Below are positions 7,536-14,848 of a stretch of 64,000 bases of DNA, piece by piece. Source of the stretch: JBKCUI01 sp052161605 (GTDB lineage: Bacteria > Planctomycetota > Planctomycetia > Pirellulales > Pirellulaceae); NCBI GenBank assembly GCA_052161605.1, contig CP197409.1, one strand, 5' to 3'. The position numbers and the translations under genes were made by a program. The notes under the pieces were generated by a model that saw only the letters and a list, made by a program, of their open reading frames with translations, was not told the origin of the DNA and ran no database searches. How positions within the stretch are numbered: the stretch's first letter is position 1; each line of letters opens with the position of its first letter.

Positions 7536-7755
7536 CAGAGGTGTGTTAACTCAATGTTCGTACCTCTTCGTACGAAAACAGACCAAACGGGTCTCGAACT
7601 TCGTAAATCCTTTCAGGGAAAGGCTTTACGAATTTTGAGCGCAGAGAGTATTGTTACGAAGAGGGTTGCGCTCGCGGAGCTTATCCATCCTCGGAATTCC
7701 CGAGACAACGTAGTTAACGGAAAAAGCCGAGGATTTATATCCCCGGCTTTTTTCG
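7536..7755 (+). ncRNA. Candidate structured noncoding RNA (~220 nt), family not recognised
   Basis: Between a good promoter and a rho-independent terminator lies a series of stable hairpins read directly from the sequence. H1 pairs 7557-7563 with 7570-7576 (7 bp). H2 pairs 7580-7584 with 7590-7594. H3 pairs 7600-7607 with 7625-7632 and 7609-7614 with 7618-7623 (14 bp). H4 pairs 7637-7643 with 7667-7673 (7 bp). H5 pairs 7690-7694 with 7700-7704. GTTAAC at 7544-7549 and 7713-7718 can pair to close H1-H5 into one multibranched fold. The longest frame through it (plus, 7554-7841) runs through the terminator and has no ribosome binding site. It does not look like tmRNA, RNase P, 6S or SRP RNA. It sits at the border of the stress block and the toxin island. 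Confidence 0.55.
7721..7753 (+). terminator. Rho-independent terminator of the candidate RNA
   Basis: A stem of about 11 bp with one A:C mismatch (AAAAAGCCGAGG 7721-7732 with CCCCGGCTTTTTT 7741-7753) ends in a run of T on the plus strand. It closes the candidate RNA. Confidence 0.75.
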
Positions 7756-7969
7756 TTTTCCCAAGGGAATTTCGCAGAAACTGTAACTCCAGAGAACAAT
7801 CAGAGAGCGCCGTAGACCGACCTAAAAATCGCACGTTCTAAACCGGATAGCGCATAAATGTCTGCAACTCTCAAATTCTCTTTTTTACAGAGTACTCCGG
7901 TTTAAAAGCCCGTACGACTCTCTGAGAATTCTCTTCGGCAAGTGCAGAAGGCGTCAGTTTGATAGTAAA

Positions 7970-8158
7970 ATGTCGGACTCTGTCGAGCAAAGGCTAGCTC
8001 AGTTGGAACGAGAAGTTGCAATTCTCAAAACGAAGGTGCCAAGCCAACCCAACTGGATCGCTGAGATAACTGGAATCTGCAAGGACGATCCGGACTTCGA
8101 CGAGATTGTTCGTCTCGGTAAGGAACTCCGCGACGCAGAACCACCCGACCAGGAATAG
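7970..8158 (+). CDS. Small antitoxin-like protein upstream of a VapC toxin
   Basis: 62-residue acidic protein. It starts with a coiled-coil heptad (VEQRLAQLEREVAILKTKV) and ends with an acidic helix (FDEIVRLGKELRDAEPPD). It stops 5 nt before a PIN-domain toxin, the usual place for the antitoxin. No DNA-binding fold (AbrB, RHH, HTH) is evident, so it may neutralise the toxin without repressing the operon. The ribosome binding site is poor (only AGAAGG about 20 nt away). Similar short proteins precede PIN toxins in planctomycetes and cyanobacteria; the assignment rests on position. Confidence 0.65.
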   Translation: MSDSVEQRLAQLEREVAILKTKVPSQPNWIAEITGICKDDPDFDEIVRLGKELRDAEPPDQE

Positions 8159-8163
8159 TCTTC

Positions 8164-8589
8164 ATGTATATCTTCGACTCCGATCACCTCAGTTTCCTTC
8201 AGAAACGGCGAGGACCAGAATTCGAGTCGATCGCAAAGCATTTGGAAAACCACCCATGTTCTTTTTTCTTCGTGACCATTATCTCCTTTCACGAGCAATT
8301 CAACGGTTGGCTCAAGTTCATTGCTCGCACGAAGGAAGAATCGGATCTGGTACGAGGCTACACTGAATTACAGCATGTCGTTCTAACATTCGCCAAAGCA
8401 CAGGTTCTTGGATTCAACGAGGCCGCTGCTGATGTTTATGGCGAACTTCGGCGCAGTCGCATACGAGTCGGCGCAATGGATCTTCGAATCGCCGCGATTG
8501 CTATAGCCAACCAGATGACGCTGCTGACACGCAATACAGTGGACTTCGAGAGAGTCCCCGGCCTGACCATTGAGGACTGGACCCGTTAA
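8164..8589 (+). CDS. vapC: PIN-domain endoribonuclease toxin, VapC family
   Basis: 141 residues, the VapC size. Acidic active-site residues are visible: D5 (or D7) in MYIFDSDHLSF, E in SFHEQFNGW, D in GAMDLRIAAIA and D in RNTVDFERVPGL. This is the Mg2+-dependent PIN nuclease layout. VapC toxins cut tRNA or rRNA when the antitoxin is lost. AGGA lies 8 nt before the ATG. The partner is the 62-residue protein just upstream. A copy of the long-hairpin repeat starts about 75 nt downstream. Confidence 0.88.
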   Translation: MYIFDSDHLSFLQKRRGPEFESIAKHLENHPCSFFFVTIISFHEQFNGWLKFIARTKEESDLVRGYTELQHVVLTFAKAQVLGFNEAAADVYGELRRSRIRVGAMDLRIAAIAIANQMTLLTRNTVDFERVPGLTIEDWTR

Positions 8590-8663
8590 TGTCTTCTACA
8601 ATGAAGTTCGATTCCGCCCTGTGCAAAACATTCTGGAAAAATGCGTTCGAGAACTCAGCCCCC

Positions 8664-8839
8664 TCCCTTAAGATATTCACACCGCTAGAAATAAGAGAAA
8701 CGCAAGAGGAACAATGCTCAACTATCTTCAAGACGACTCTTACGTCACTCCTATCTCTTGCGGTGTAAACCTATCCACCGAGCTTCGCGGGTCGCTTCGC
8801 ACAGTGCCCCCACTTTTTAGGCCATTAGCGGTCTCCGTT
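8664..8839 (-). repeat. Long-hairpin repeat, copy 1
   Basis: A ~175-bp repeat shared with 11068-11271. Its first part is an inverted repeat: left arm 8674-8708 and right arm 8737-8770 pair over most of their length (core ACACCG and CGCAAGAG). It is followed by a conserved tail with GGGTCGCTTCGC and CTTTTTAGGCCATTAGCGG. No protein is encoded. It looks like a small non-autonomous element or decayed insertion that lies next to toxin genes. Confidence 0.65.
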
Positions 8840-8877
8840 TCCAACGATGGATTTGATTAATAGAGCGGTAGCAAATC

Positions 8878-9291
8878 CTAACGGCCAGAAACGTTCTCCA
8901 ACTTTGGCCCACCCAAGCGTCTGATCCCCCACTCTGCGAGCGATCCGATCGAAATGCCGACCGAGTAGCAAACGAGATCCGTCCACAGAAATCCAAAACC
9001 CAGCCCCAGTCCTCCAAGCGTAGTCTGGCGGATCGCGTCGATCCAAGGAGCGTGGTAGAGCTGGCTGATCTCAACTAGGAAAGCAAGAGCTAGCGAGATT
9101 GCCGCCCGCGTTAGCACCGGCCGACCAGCCAGCACCGTGCTAACCAGCAAAAACAGCATCAGCGCCCACAGCGTGTCGCCAGCGTACTCAGCCAGGAACC
9201 CAGGCAACTGACCTCGGTATCTGCGTGATGCCAGGCCTGCAATAACGACAACTGTGGCGGAAATTAGGTAAACGAATCGAGTGCGAATCAA
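8878..9291 (-). CDS. DUF2809 family membrane protein
   Basis: 137 residues with four hydrophobic stretches (VYLISATVVVIAGLA, LWALMLFLLVSTVLAG, ISLALAFLVEISQLY, GFLWTDLVCYSVGISIGSL). The family signature EISQLYHAPWIDAIR plus LGFGFLWTDLVCY is complete. The function is unknown. The start is TTG at 9291; the truncated paralogue at 12832-13269 begins at the same TTG in the same context, which supports it. The TTG immediately follows the stop of a 24-codon remnant frame that begins like the AbiEi gene (9292-9366), so translation may be coupled. No other start is available before residue ~44. Confidence 0.85.
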   Translation of the reverse strand: MIRTRFVYLISATVVVIAGLASRRYRGQLPGFLAEYAGDTLWALMLFLLVSTVLAGRPVLTRAAISLALAFLVEISQLYHAPWIDAIRQTTLGGLGLGFGFLWTDLVCYSVGISIGSLAEWGIRRLGGPKLENVSGR

Positions 9292-9366
9292 TCAATAGGT
9301 GCTTTCTACGTATGTTGTGCTGGAGGGCAGCTCTTTCGAAGGTCTGACCGTTTCGGAAGTCGCCAT
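9292..9366 (-). pseudogene. 24-codon remnant beginning like the AbiEi gene
   Basis: On the minus strand the ATG at 9366 reads MATSETVRPSKEL, ending in a stop that touches the DUF2809 start. The segment 9361-9416 (start codon and upstream region) closely matches 14846-14903, the start and upstream region of the AbiEi gene (MATSKKDQ). The other side, from about 9335 leftward, matches the end of the AbiEii-DUF2809 junction at about 13305. So this locus equals the AbiE locus with the two AbiE genes missing. Confidence 0.55.
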
Positions 9367-9454
9367 TTCGATTTCGTCGGGAGATGTCAATATGTCCCTA
9401 CGTTTTCTATATCGCAATAGCATGCCACCACTGGCACATCGCCCGACAAGCGAG

Positions 9455-10057
9455 TCACACATCGGGATAGAATTCAGAGGCGAGATGTTGATGTAACCAT
9501 TCACTCAACTTGAACAGGCTGAACTGAGGTATCCCGTTGATAAACGTGGCAACATGCTCGTAAGGTTTGGAGAGATCTGAATTGTCGAAAATACGAACCT
9601 GCGGAAGACATCGAATCGCCATCTTGAGATTCTCCAGGGTTCTGGCGTGCCGTGAGCGAAGCTTCTCAATCGGGACGTCATGCCCGCCTTGGCTCACGCG
9701 CATTCCAACTCTTTGAATCGAAGTTTCAACATATTGGATAGCCACAAAGCTCAGGATCACATGGTAGCCAGAGTCCGAGGCAACTTGAAGGAAACGCACC
9801 TTCTCGCCAACCGGATCTGAAAAGACCGTTTCAAAGATGAAGCTCGCCTTCTGTTCGACGAGCTCAGCACGTTGCTGCTTCGCAAGATTAGCTGCCTCAT
9901 AGGGATCGAGACTCAGTTTCTTCGCCAGCAGATCCGCGTTTACAAATGGCCAACCCAGACGCGCAAGCTGCGTTTCATAAAAGGTGGATTTGCCAGCTCC
10001 GTTCGATCCAGCCAACGCGATGATTGTCGGACGGTCATCCAGGCCGTCACTGCTCAT
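9455..10057 (-). CDS. Zeta-toxin family P-loop kinase
   Basis: 200 residues. The Walker A motif GSNGAGKST (residues ~17-25) is followed by FVNADLLAKKL (zeta-type substrate Asp region), FIFETVFSDP (the conserved ETV with the catalytic side) and the arginine-rich segment VGMRVSQGGHDVPIEKLRSRH, all typical of zeta-like kinases. Known zeta toxins phosphorylate UDP-N-acetylglucosamine and stop peptidoglycan synthesis; related chromosomal kinases may have other targets. It is the last gene of a three-gene operon and overlaps the preceding gene by 11 nt. No epsilon-type antitoxin is visible, so one of the two upstream unknowns should neutralise it if it is toxic. Confidence 0.85.
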   Translation of the reverse strand: MSSDGLDDRPTIIALAGSNGAGKSTFYETQLARLGWPFVNADLLAKKLSLDPYEAANLAKQQRAELVEQKASFIFETVFSDPVGEKVRFLQVASDSGYHVILSFVAIQYVETSIQRVGMRVSQGGHDVPIEKLRSRHARTLENLKMAIRCLPQVRIFDNSDLSKPYEHVATFINGIPQFSLFKLSEWLHQHLASEFYPDV

Positions 10058-10505
10058 CGTTCACAACCACGAAGTTCTTATCGATGAAGTGCCCTCGGAC
10101 ACGGGTACCGTTCTCTTCAACCCGAACAAATAGGTCGCGATTGGACGGATCGGACTCGTAGTGAGGATATGGCTGCGCTTTGAGGTAGCTTGCTAGTCGT
10201 TCAAGGCCCTTCGCTGAGTCTGCCGCGTCCAGAGCGAGTTCCGCCATCTTCGCATTTGTTAGTCCGGGGATTTGATACGCGTGATCTTCTTTGAGCTGAT
10301 CAATACCGAAGTGCTTCGTCAGAAACGTTACGCGACGTGAAAACTCAGCGACCACATCGGAAATGTGTTTCGGCGCGGGCTTGGACAATTCAATTTGCAA
10401 GAAGCGACGGAACGCTTGAACCAAGACGTCTTGTTCTTCAAGGGCCGAGAACGAAAGCTCTGAATCCTTCGTTGGCTGATCAGGCTGCTCGTCGCTCGGA
10501 GTCAT
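10047..10505 (-). CDS. Unknown protein in zeta-toxin operon (candidate antitoxin)
   Basis: 152 residues, soluble, acidic N-terminus (MTPSDEQPDQPTKDSEL). It has a helical middle (AFRRFLQIELSKP, DVVAEFSRRVTFLTKHFGI) and a C-terminal beta-rich part (RDLFVRVEENGTRVRGHFI). No family recognised. It overlaps both its neighbours (26 nt with the upstream gene, 11 nt with the toxin), a tight layout expected for toxin-antitoxin genes. The role as antitoxin or regulator is inferred from position only. Confidence 0.7.
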   Translation of the reverse strand: MTPSDEQPDQPTKDSELSFSALEEQDVLVQAFRRFLQIELSKPAPKHISDVVAEFSRRVTFLTKHFGIDQLKEDHAYQIPGLTNAKMAELALDAADSAKGLERLASYLKAQPYPHYESDPSNRDLFVRVEENGTRVRGHFIDKNFVVVNDEQ

Positions 10506-10704
10506 CAGAATCGTCTTGCTGGAATTTCAAAAGCCAAGGTGATCGCTGCAAAGCTTCAGCAGTACGCAGGACGTCGGCCGGGGTCATCGGTGAGTTGCTA
10601 GGGCCCTCTAACAAACCAACTTTGAGTTGACGTCGAAACTCATCACAGATTGCGTTCAACGTTTGCACAGCGTTAGCGGTTAAGGTTGCTTCAGAACTAT
10701 TCAT
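10480..10704 (-). CDS. Small unknown protein, first gene of zeta-toxin operon
   Basis: 74 residues counted from the ATG at 10704 (MNSSEATLTANAVQTLNAI), which has GGAG 7 nt upstream; the frame is open further to 10767 but without a ribosome site. It is helical, with a charged tail (QQDDSDDSERRAA). No domain recognised. Its end overlaps the next gene by 26 nt, so the three genes are one operon. In the classic omega-epsilon-zeta layout the first gene is the regulator; the same role is possible here, but no DNA-binding fold can be seen. Confidence 0.65.
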   Translation of the reverse strand: MNSSEATLTANAVQTLNAICDEFRRQLKVGLLEGPSNSPMTPADVLRTAEALQRSPWLLKFQQDDSDDSERRAA

Positions 10705-10835
10705 AGCGACTCCCCGTCCATGGATTGCGCGGATTTGATCACTCACCATTGTCTCCCAAATTACCAACTCAGGTCAAGATCGATCTAAGCGTGAAACACG
10801 CGATATAGAGCGTTTTTCGAGGCTTTCAATGGCAA

Positions 10836-10852
10836 GGGATTTTCAAAATCCC
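10836..10852. repeat. 17-bp palindrome GGGATTTT-C-AAAATCCC
   Basis: A perfect dyad about 130 nt upstream of the zeta operon start and next to a CCCCA tail. It resembles in form the 18-bp palindromes found at 49039, 56904, 63121, 63873 and 63927, but the arm differs. It may be a transcription terminator or a member of that repeat class. Confidence 0.4.
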
Positions 10853-11067
10853 CAGCTTTGACCGTCAACTGGCAGTTAGCTTCATTACTGCACGGGCTCG
10901 TCTAGCTGGTCCGTTTTACGAGCCGCTTCCAAAGCACCCGGTAGCTCGTGTTGTTTTGGAGGGAGACAAGCGATCGTTCGCGTTCTCCCGTTTTGCATGA
11001 GAAACATGCAGTGCCACCCACGAAACATCCCCCACGAAATATCCCGCAAGGTGCCCCCATGCGGCCT

Positions 11068-11271
11068 CCTCCTTTAAGATATTCACACCGTTAGAGATTA
11101 AGAGAAACGCAAGAGGATCGATGATCAACCATTTTCAAGACAACTCTTGCGTCACTCCCATCTCTGGCGGTGTAAACCTATCAACCGATTTTCGTGGGTC
11201 GCTTCGCGCTGTGCCCCCGGTCGCTTCGCTCGGTACCCCCCACTTTTTAGGCCATTAGCGGTCCCCGTTCT
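11068..11271 (-). repeat. Long-hairpin repeat, copy 2
   Basis: Second copy of the repeat at 8664-8839. Arms 11080-11115 and 11144-11176 pair more completely than in copy 1 (ACGCAAGAG with CTCTTGCGT, AGAGAT with ATCTCT, ACACCG with CGGTGT). A 23-nt extra segment around 11218-11236 partly repeats GGTCGCTTCGC. The tail continues directly into the transposase fragment at 11264-11400, which suggests the repeat and the transposase once formed one element. Confidence 0.65.
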
Positions 11272-11400
11272 TCCCGATCGGAAGACCAGCTCACGAAGAC
11301 GATGATCACAAGAGTTCTGTTGGCGTTTTGATGCGATCAAAATAGAGTCTCCTGCGATCCATGGTACAAAGGAAAACGTTCTTGCGATTGCGGGTATCTT
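11264..11400 (-). pseudogene. Decayed transposase N-terminal fragment, second copy
   Basis: Minus-strand pieces MDRRRLYFDRIKTPTEL and CDHRLRELVFRSGRTGTA match the fragment at 7048-7400 (DRKRIYVEPIKTPTDL; YNHRPRELGLLSGKTETT) with several stops and a frameshift. It cannot make a functional protein. Confidence 0.5.
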
Positions 11401-11526
11401 TAGGTTTACCCGCAAACTAGGCAATCGACGAAGTCCAGTACTGAAAATTTTAAGATTAGTTTCAACGCTCTAAATTTTCCGGCTTCGAGTTGGCGACAGG
11501 GTTCTTCCAACGCATTGTGCAAGGTG

Positions 11527-11558
11527 TGCTATAATTGAGAACCGCCAACAAGTTGGCG
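11527..11558 (+). promoter_or_regulatory. Extended -10 promoter and palindromic operator of the second TA pair
   Basis: TGC-TATAAT (11527-11535) is an extended -10 element. Just after it lies the perfect 16-bp palindrome CGCCAACAAGTTGGCG (11543-11558), where a repressor would block initiation. A half site GTTGGCG recurs at 11489-11495. The operon start codon is 33 nt further on, with AGGAG 8 nt before it. Autoregulation by the antitoxin or the complex is the likely use. Confidence 0.6.
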
Positions 11559-11590
11559 ATCGGAAAGTCGGTCTTCTAGGAGTTGTTGGA

Positions 11591-11809
11591 ATGAACAAAA
11601 CAATCCACGCTGTATATGAGAATGGAGTATTTCGGCCTATCGAGTCCATTGACTTGCCAGAAAAATCCGTAGTTGAATTCGAGCTTAGATTGTTGGCAAT
11701 GAAGGATTCTTGGCCGGAAGGCTATTTCCAACAAACAGCCGGAGCACTCGCAAATGAACGCTTTGAGCGTCCATCGCAAGGAACTTTGCCCAACAGGGGC
11801 GAGTGGTGA
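11591..11809 (+). CDS. DUF104 (AF2212-like) antitoxin
   Basis: 72 residues. The N-terminus MNKTIHAVYENGVFRPIE is the signature of the AF2212/DUF104 antitoxin family (a beta-hairpin that reads A-x-YE-GV-RPLE), followed by LPEKSVVEFEL. These small proteins pair with PIN toxins. AGGAG precedes the ATG by 8 nt. The stop overlaps the toxin ATG by one base (TGATG), so translation is coupled. The palindrome at 11543-11558 is the likely operator. Confidence 0.85.
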   Translation: MNKTIHAVYENGVFRPIESIDLPEKSVVEFELRLLAMKDSWPEGYFQQTAGALANERFERPSQGTLPNRGEW

Positions 11810-12207
11810 TGCGGTATCTGCTTGATACCAATGCTTGGATCATCTATCTGAAAGATCCAAACAGTGGAGTGCGCAAACGACTCTTGGCCGAATCGCCGCA
11901 AGAGGTTGTCACATGCTCGATTGTCCGTTCGGAGCTATTGCACGGTGCTGAAAAATATGGCAATCGTGACAAGCGAGTGACGATGGTGCAAACCTTGCTT
12001 GCACCATTTGCCTGTTTACCGTTTGATGAAGTCGATGCCAGCCATTATGCAAGCCTTCGCCACGATTTGGAGGTTCGAGGCGAGGTGATTGATCCATATG
12101 ATCTTCAGATTGCCGCCATTTGCCTCAGGCATCAACTTACGTTAGTTTCAAGCAATGTCGCCGAGTTCTCAAGAGTTCAAGGGTTGACAGTCCAAGATTG
12201 GTCGTAG
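11809..12207 (+). CDS. vapC: PIN-domain endoribonuclease toxin, VapC family
   Basis: 132 residues from the ATG at 11809 (two GTG codons directly upstream are in frame but less likely, because the ATG overlaps the antitoxin stop). Active-site acids: D6 in MRYLLDTNAW, E in IVRSELLHGAEKY, D in IDPYDLQIAAICL and the NVAEF segment. It belongs to the VapC/FitB group of single-strand RNA nucleases. It is paralogous in fold but not closely similar to the VapC at 8164-8589. Confidence 0.9.
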   Translation: MRYLLDTNAWIIYLKDPNSGVRKRLLAESPQEVVTCSIVRSELLHGAEKYGNRDKRVTMVQTLLAPFACLPFDEVDASHYASLRHDLEVRGEVIDPYDLQIAAICLRHQLTLVSSNVAEFSRVQGLTVQDWS

Positions 12208-12239
12208 CAGTTGGTGTGCCTCTTGATTACCCGGAAAAA

Positions 12240-12372
12240 TTAGTAGGGGCGGTTCTTCTCGCGTTCCGTTAGACTAATGCGATCGGGCAACCGACTGCAA
12301 AGGATCTGGTTTTCCGCCTTGACGTAGCTCACTTGGCGGGCGAGTTCCTTCTCGTTGGAGCGAGCGATGACA
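12240..12372 (-). pseudogene. Transposase N-terminal remnant (same element as 37979-38770)
   Basis: The segment matches 38467-38585 at about 90% identity: on the minus strand it encodes remnants of the ENQILRSRLPG and ISLTERE region of the transposase. It starts after GTAGGGG and ends where the match to ELARQVSYL is lost. It is a fragment only. Confidence 0.6.
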
Positions 12373-12831
12373 AGCATGAGTGACGTGTAGACGTTGCGAA
12401 AGCTGGTCATCGAAATGCTGGTTTTCTCGGTAAATCATGGACGGAGCGGAGTTTTTGCACTGCGTTTACAGGTTAAAGCATAGTTCGAAGATCGCCCGTT
12501 GCCACCGTTCCGTGGGTTACAAGTGATCGGCAAGAAGGTTGTATGTAAGTACGCCGGGGTTCATGTTGTTAAGCAGCATGTCGCGGGTGTTCGAGACCGA
12601 AGCGGAGGACCAGTGCGACCCGAAAGCCTCTAACGTTACGTGGAATAAAGATTTAGGTACAAGTCGCGAAAAGTTGAAACGGCAAATTATGCGTGCAGCC
12701 AAAGTGCTGTCTGTTAAGCCGATTTTCCGTTACGCGGCACACCTAGAGCGACCGAGCGATCCGGTCTCGAACTTCATAAGTCACAAATCTTAGAGCACTT
12801 GCAAAACTGACCTCTCTGAGAAGGTTCCTTA
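12373..12831. other. Gene-free stretch with insertion-sequence debris
   Basis: No convincing gene. The piece 12710-12770 (TTTTCCGTTACGCGGCACAC and following) matches 38718-38770, and 12778-12830 (CTTCATAAGTCA, TTAGAGCACTTGC, GAGAAGGTTC) matches 15545-15600. So the stretch is assembled from parts of elements that also occur elsewhere in the window. Confidence 0.5.
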
Positions 12832-13269
12832 TCAGGGTCGGTACGGGGAGGCTCCCACCCCGTCCAGCAAAGCGAAATCTCTCAGACTCGCTCGGTTAAC
12901 GATGGCAGACGGGTTAACAGAATCGGGGCTGTAGAGAGTACTGCCGGCGGCTGAAAACAGAGAGTTTGAGAGTCGTTCTTTTTGAGTGGCACATTGCGAT
13001 TGCCGTGGGAGCGTGGCAAGTACTCCTCGCCTCAGAAGCTGGCTAAACTCTACCAGGAAAGCGAGGGCTAGCGAGATCGCAGCCCGTACCAGGATCGGCC
13101 GACCAACCAGAAGCGTGCTTACCAACAAGAAAACCATCAGCGCCCACAGTAATTCGCCGGCGTACTCAGCCACGAACGCCGGCAACTGTCCACGGAATCT
13201 GCGTGATGCCAGGCCGGCAATACAGACAGCTGTGGCAGCGATTAGGTAAACGAATCGAGTTCGAAGCAA
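12832..13269 (-). pseudogene. Truncated DUF2809 gene
   Basis: Residues 1-82 match the intact DUF2809 protein at 8878-9291 (RTRFVYLIAATAVCIAGLAS, RGQLPAFVAEYAGELLWALM, SLALAFLVEFSQL). After FSQL the similarity stops abruptly at about 13030: the signature YHAPWID and the last membrane segment are replaced by an unrelated, probably untranslated-type sequence. The TTG start at 13269 is the same as in the paralogue. It follows the AbiEii stop by 54 nt. Confidence 0.7.
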
Positions 13270-13322
13270 TCAATAAGTGCTTTTTATTTAGGTTGAGCTG
13301 GCGATGTTCGATAGAGACTCAA

Positions 13323-14249
13323 TTACCCCCCTTCAATCCATCCATCGCTTGGTCGCCAATACTTGCCGAACTGCCTGCCCTGACTTGCTGCCTGGGCTGG
13401 TGGCATCAAGAATTCAGCAAGGCGAGCTGTAATCTCGGAAAGTGTAAGATCGTTGCTGTTCAGATTGGTCTTGCGCAAAAACGCGTTCCACTGAAGCGAC
13501 TTTTGCTTGTCTTCGGAAAACTCAGTCGTAAGGGCAAGTGGAGGTGTTGTTGGGATACTGGTCTTGCGACGTTCGAACGTTGCACTGATGGCCCGACGTA
13601 CGAGCTCTCCTTCGAATTCAAATTGCGTACAAAGCGTCAATAGATCGAAGAAGTCTTTCATCCTACTGTTCGCAATACCCAGTATTACCATGGCCTGGAA
13701 CTTTTCGGCAACAACTGTTTCTCTTGGATAGGATTGGAGCTGCGGAGCAGGCAGCTCAAGAACCGTCGGAAATACAATGAGCTGTGAGCTTGGAGTGATT
13801 GCATCACCAAATCCAACGTCTACTTGAACCGGAATACGCGCGGAACCTAGAAACGCATCGAACTTCATTCGAATCCCTTCGTATTCCTCGTCTTCCTTCA
13901 TCTTCGTGGCAGAAACAGAATCGGCAACAAAGTCTAGCCCATCGTTCTCAACTTCCTGAACACACAGATCTCGAAAGATCTCGACGAAACGATCAACGTC
14001 GGGCTCGCCCGCGCCAAGCAAGTCAAGGTCGCGCGTCGGTCGATGCCTGAGATTGCTCCAAATCTGAAACATCGTCGCACCTTTGACCACAAAGCGGTCG
14101 CGATATTGCGATTGAGACAAACGATAGAGCAACCTTTCGATTGCGAAACGATTCAACACCAAGTCGAAGGCCTCGTTGTTCAGCTTGGCGACGTTCAACA
14201 ATCGTGCCCGGACGGACGCAGGCATGTCACGAGGTTGCTTACGCGTCAT
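13323..14249 (-). CDS. AbiEii-type nucleotidyltransferase toxin
   Basis: 308 residues from the ATG at 14249, which overlaps the AbiEi stop by 4 nt (ATGA). It is a nucleotidyltransferase of the AbiEii/AbiGii family. VVKGATMFQIW and PTRDLDLLGAG give the KG and DxD motifs (D74, D76), and a third acidic strand is in IPVQVDVGFGD. A later YPRETVVAEKFQAM and KDFFDLLTL are family hallmarks. AbiEii proteins block growth by adding nucleotides to tRNA or related targets, and the pair with AbiEi protects against phage by abortive infection. It reads leftward toward a truncated DUF2809 gene. Confidence 0.9.
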   Translation of the reverse strand: MTRKQPRDMPASVRARLLNVAKLNNEAFDLVLNRFAIERLLYRLSQSQYRDRFVVKGATMFQIWSNLRHRPTRDLDLLGAGEPDVDRFVEIFRDLCVQEVENDGLDFVADSVSATKMKEDEEYEGIRMKFDAFLGSARIPVQVDVGFGDAITPSSQLIVFPTVLELPAPQLQSYPRETVVAEKFQAMVILGIANSRMKDFFDLLTLCTQFEFEGELVRRAISATFERRKTSIPTTPPLALTTEFSEDKQKSLQWNAFLRKTNLNSNDLTLSEITARLAEFLMPPAQAASQGRQFGKYWRPSDGWIEGG

Positions 14250-14848
14250 GACGTCGCTTCCAAGTAAGGCCGCATTACGTTGGCCATGCGACATACTTTG
14301 GCCGCCTGCCAGATTTGGTCGATGGTCGCTTTTCTCGAGCTACGGCAATCGCGTAGTGCTTCAATCGCTACATCGAGTCCTATCTTGTTGCGATACTTGA
14401 AACAATCTGCAACTGTTTTGGCTGCCGAGTAAACAGAGATCGTTACACCTTCGATTTTTCGCTTCTCGATTCCGTGCTCTCGCGACGCTCCTGAGAAACG
14501 GACGATTCGAATCGGAGGGTAGCTCATTTGCGGTTTGCGGTCCCTTTCACCGATAGCTAACCACACTTCGTATGGCGATTGTGTTGTGAGGTCGTGAATT
14601 CGTAGAGCACTCAGCAGACACACGATGGAATTTGGGGAACGCTTGCATGCTTCAACAATGGAGCGGAATTCACTCGGCTCTGAGTTGGGAAGTGTGTACA
14701 GCCCGCGACTGGGACGTTCCAGAATTCCCTTGCTGTAGAGAACATTTAGATACGAGCCAGCAATGCCAGCCGCTTCGGCGTCTCGTGGACGTACGACATC
14801 CATTTCCTTGAACAGTTGCAGTATCTGATCTTTTTTCGAAGTCGCCAT
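14246..14848 (-). CDS. AbiEi-type antitoxin with N-terminal winged helix
   Basis: 200 residues. The N-terminal winged helix (ILQLFKEMDVVRPRDAEAAG, LNVLYSKGILERPSRGLYTL) is the AbiEi_4 type. The C-terminal domain contains ALRIHDLTTQSPYEVWLAI, VYSAAKTVADCFKYRNKIG and IEALRDC, the antitoxin fold. Such proteins bind inverted repeats in their promoter and neutralise the partner toxin. The sequence around the start (14846-14903) recurs at 9361-9416 without the AbiE genes, so this module seems to have been duplicated or transferred. Confidence 0.9.
   Translation of the reverse strand: MATSKKDQILQLFKEMDVVRPRDAEAAGIAGSYLNVLYSKGILERPSRGLYTLPNSEPSEFRSIVEACKRSPNSIVCLLSALRIHDLTTQSPYEVWLAIGERDRKPQMSYPPIRIVRFSGASREHGIEKRKIEGVTISVYSAAKTVADCFKYRNKIGLDVAIEALRDCRSSRKATIDQIWQAAKVCRMANVMRPYLEATS

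Noticed and set aside
7554..7841. A 95-codon plus-strand frame across the candidate RNA
   Set aside because: It runs through the terminator, has no ribosome site, and its composition is that of a hairpin-rich RNA, not of a protein.
8674..8770. The long hairpin as an integron attC site
   Set aside because: Its arms have no bulge-and-box layout, the neighbouring genes point in both directions, and the tail continues into a transposase remnant in copy 2.
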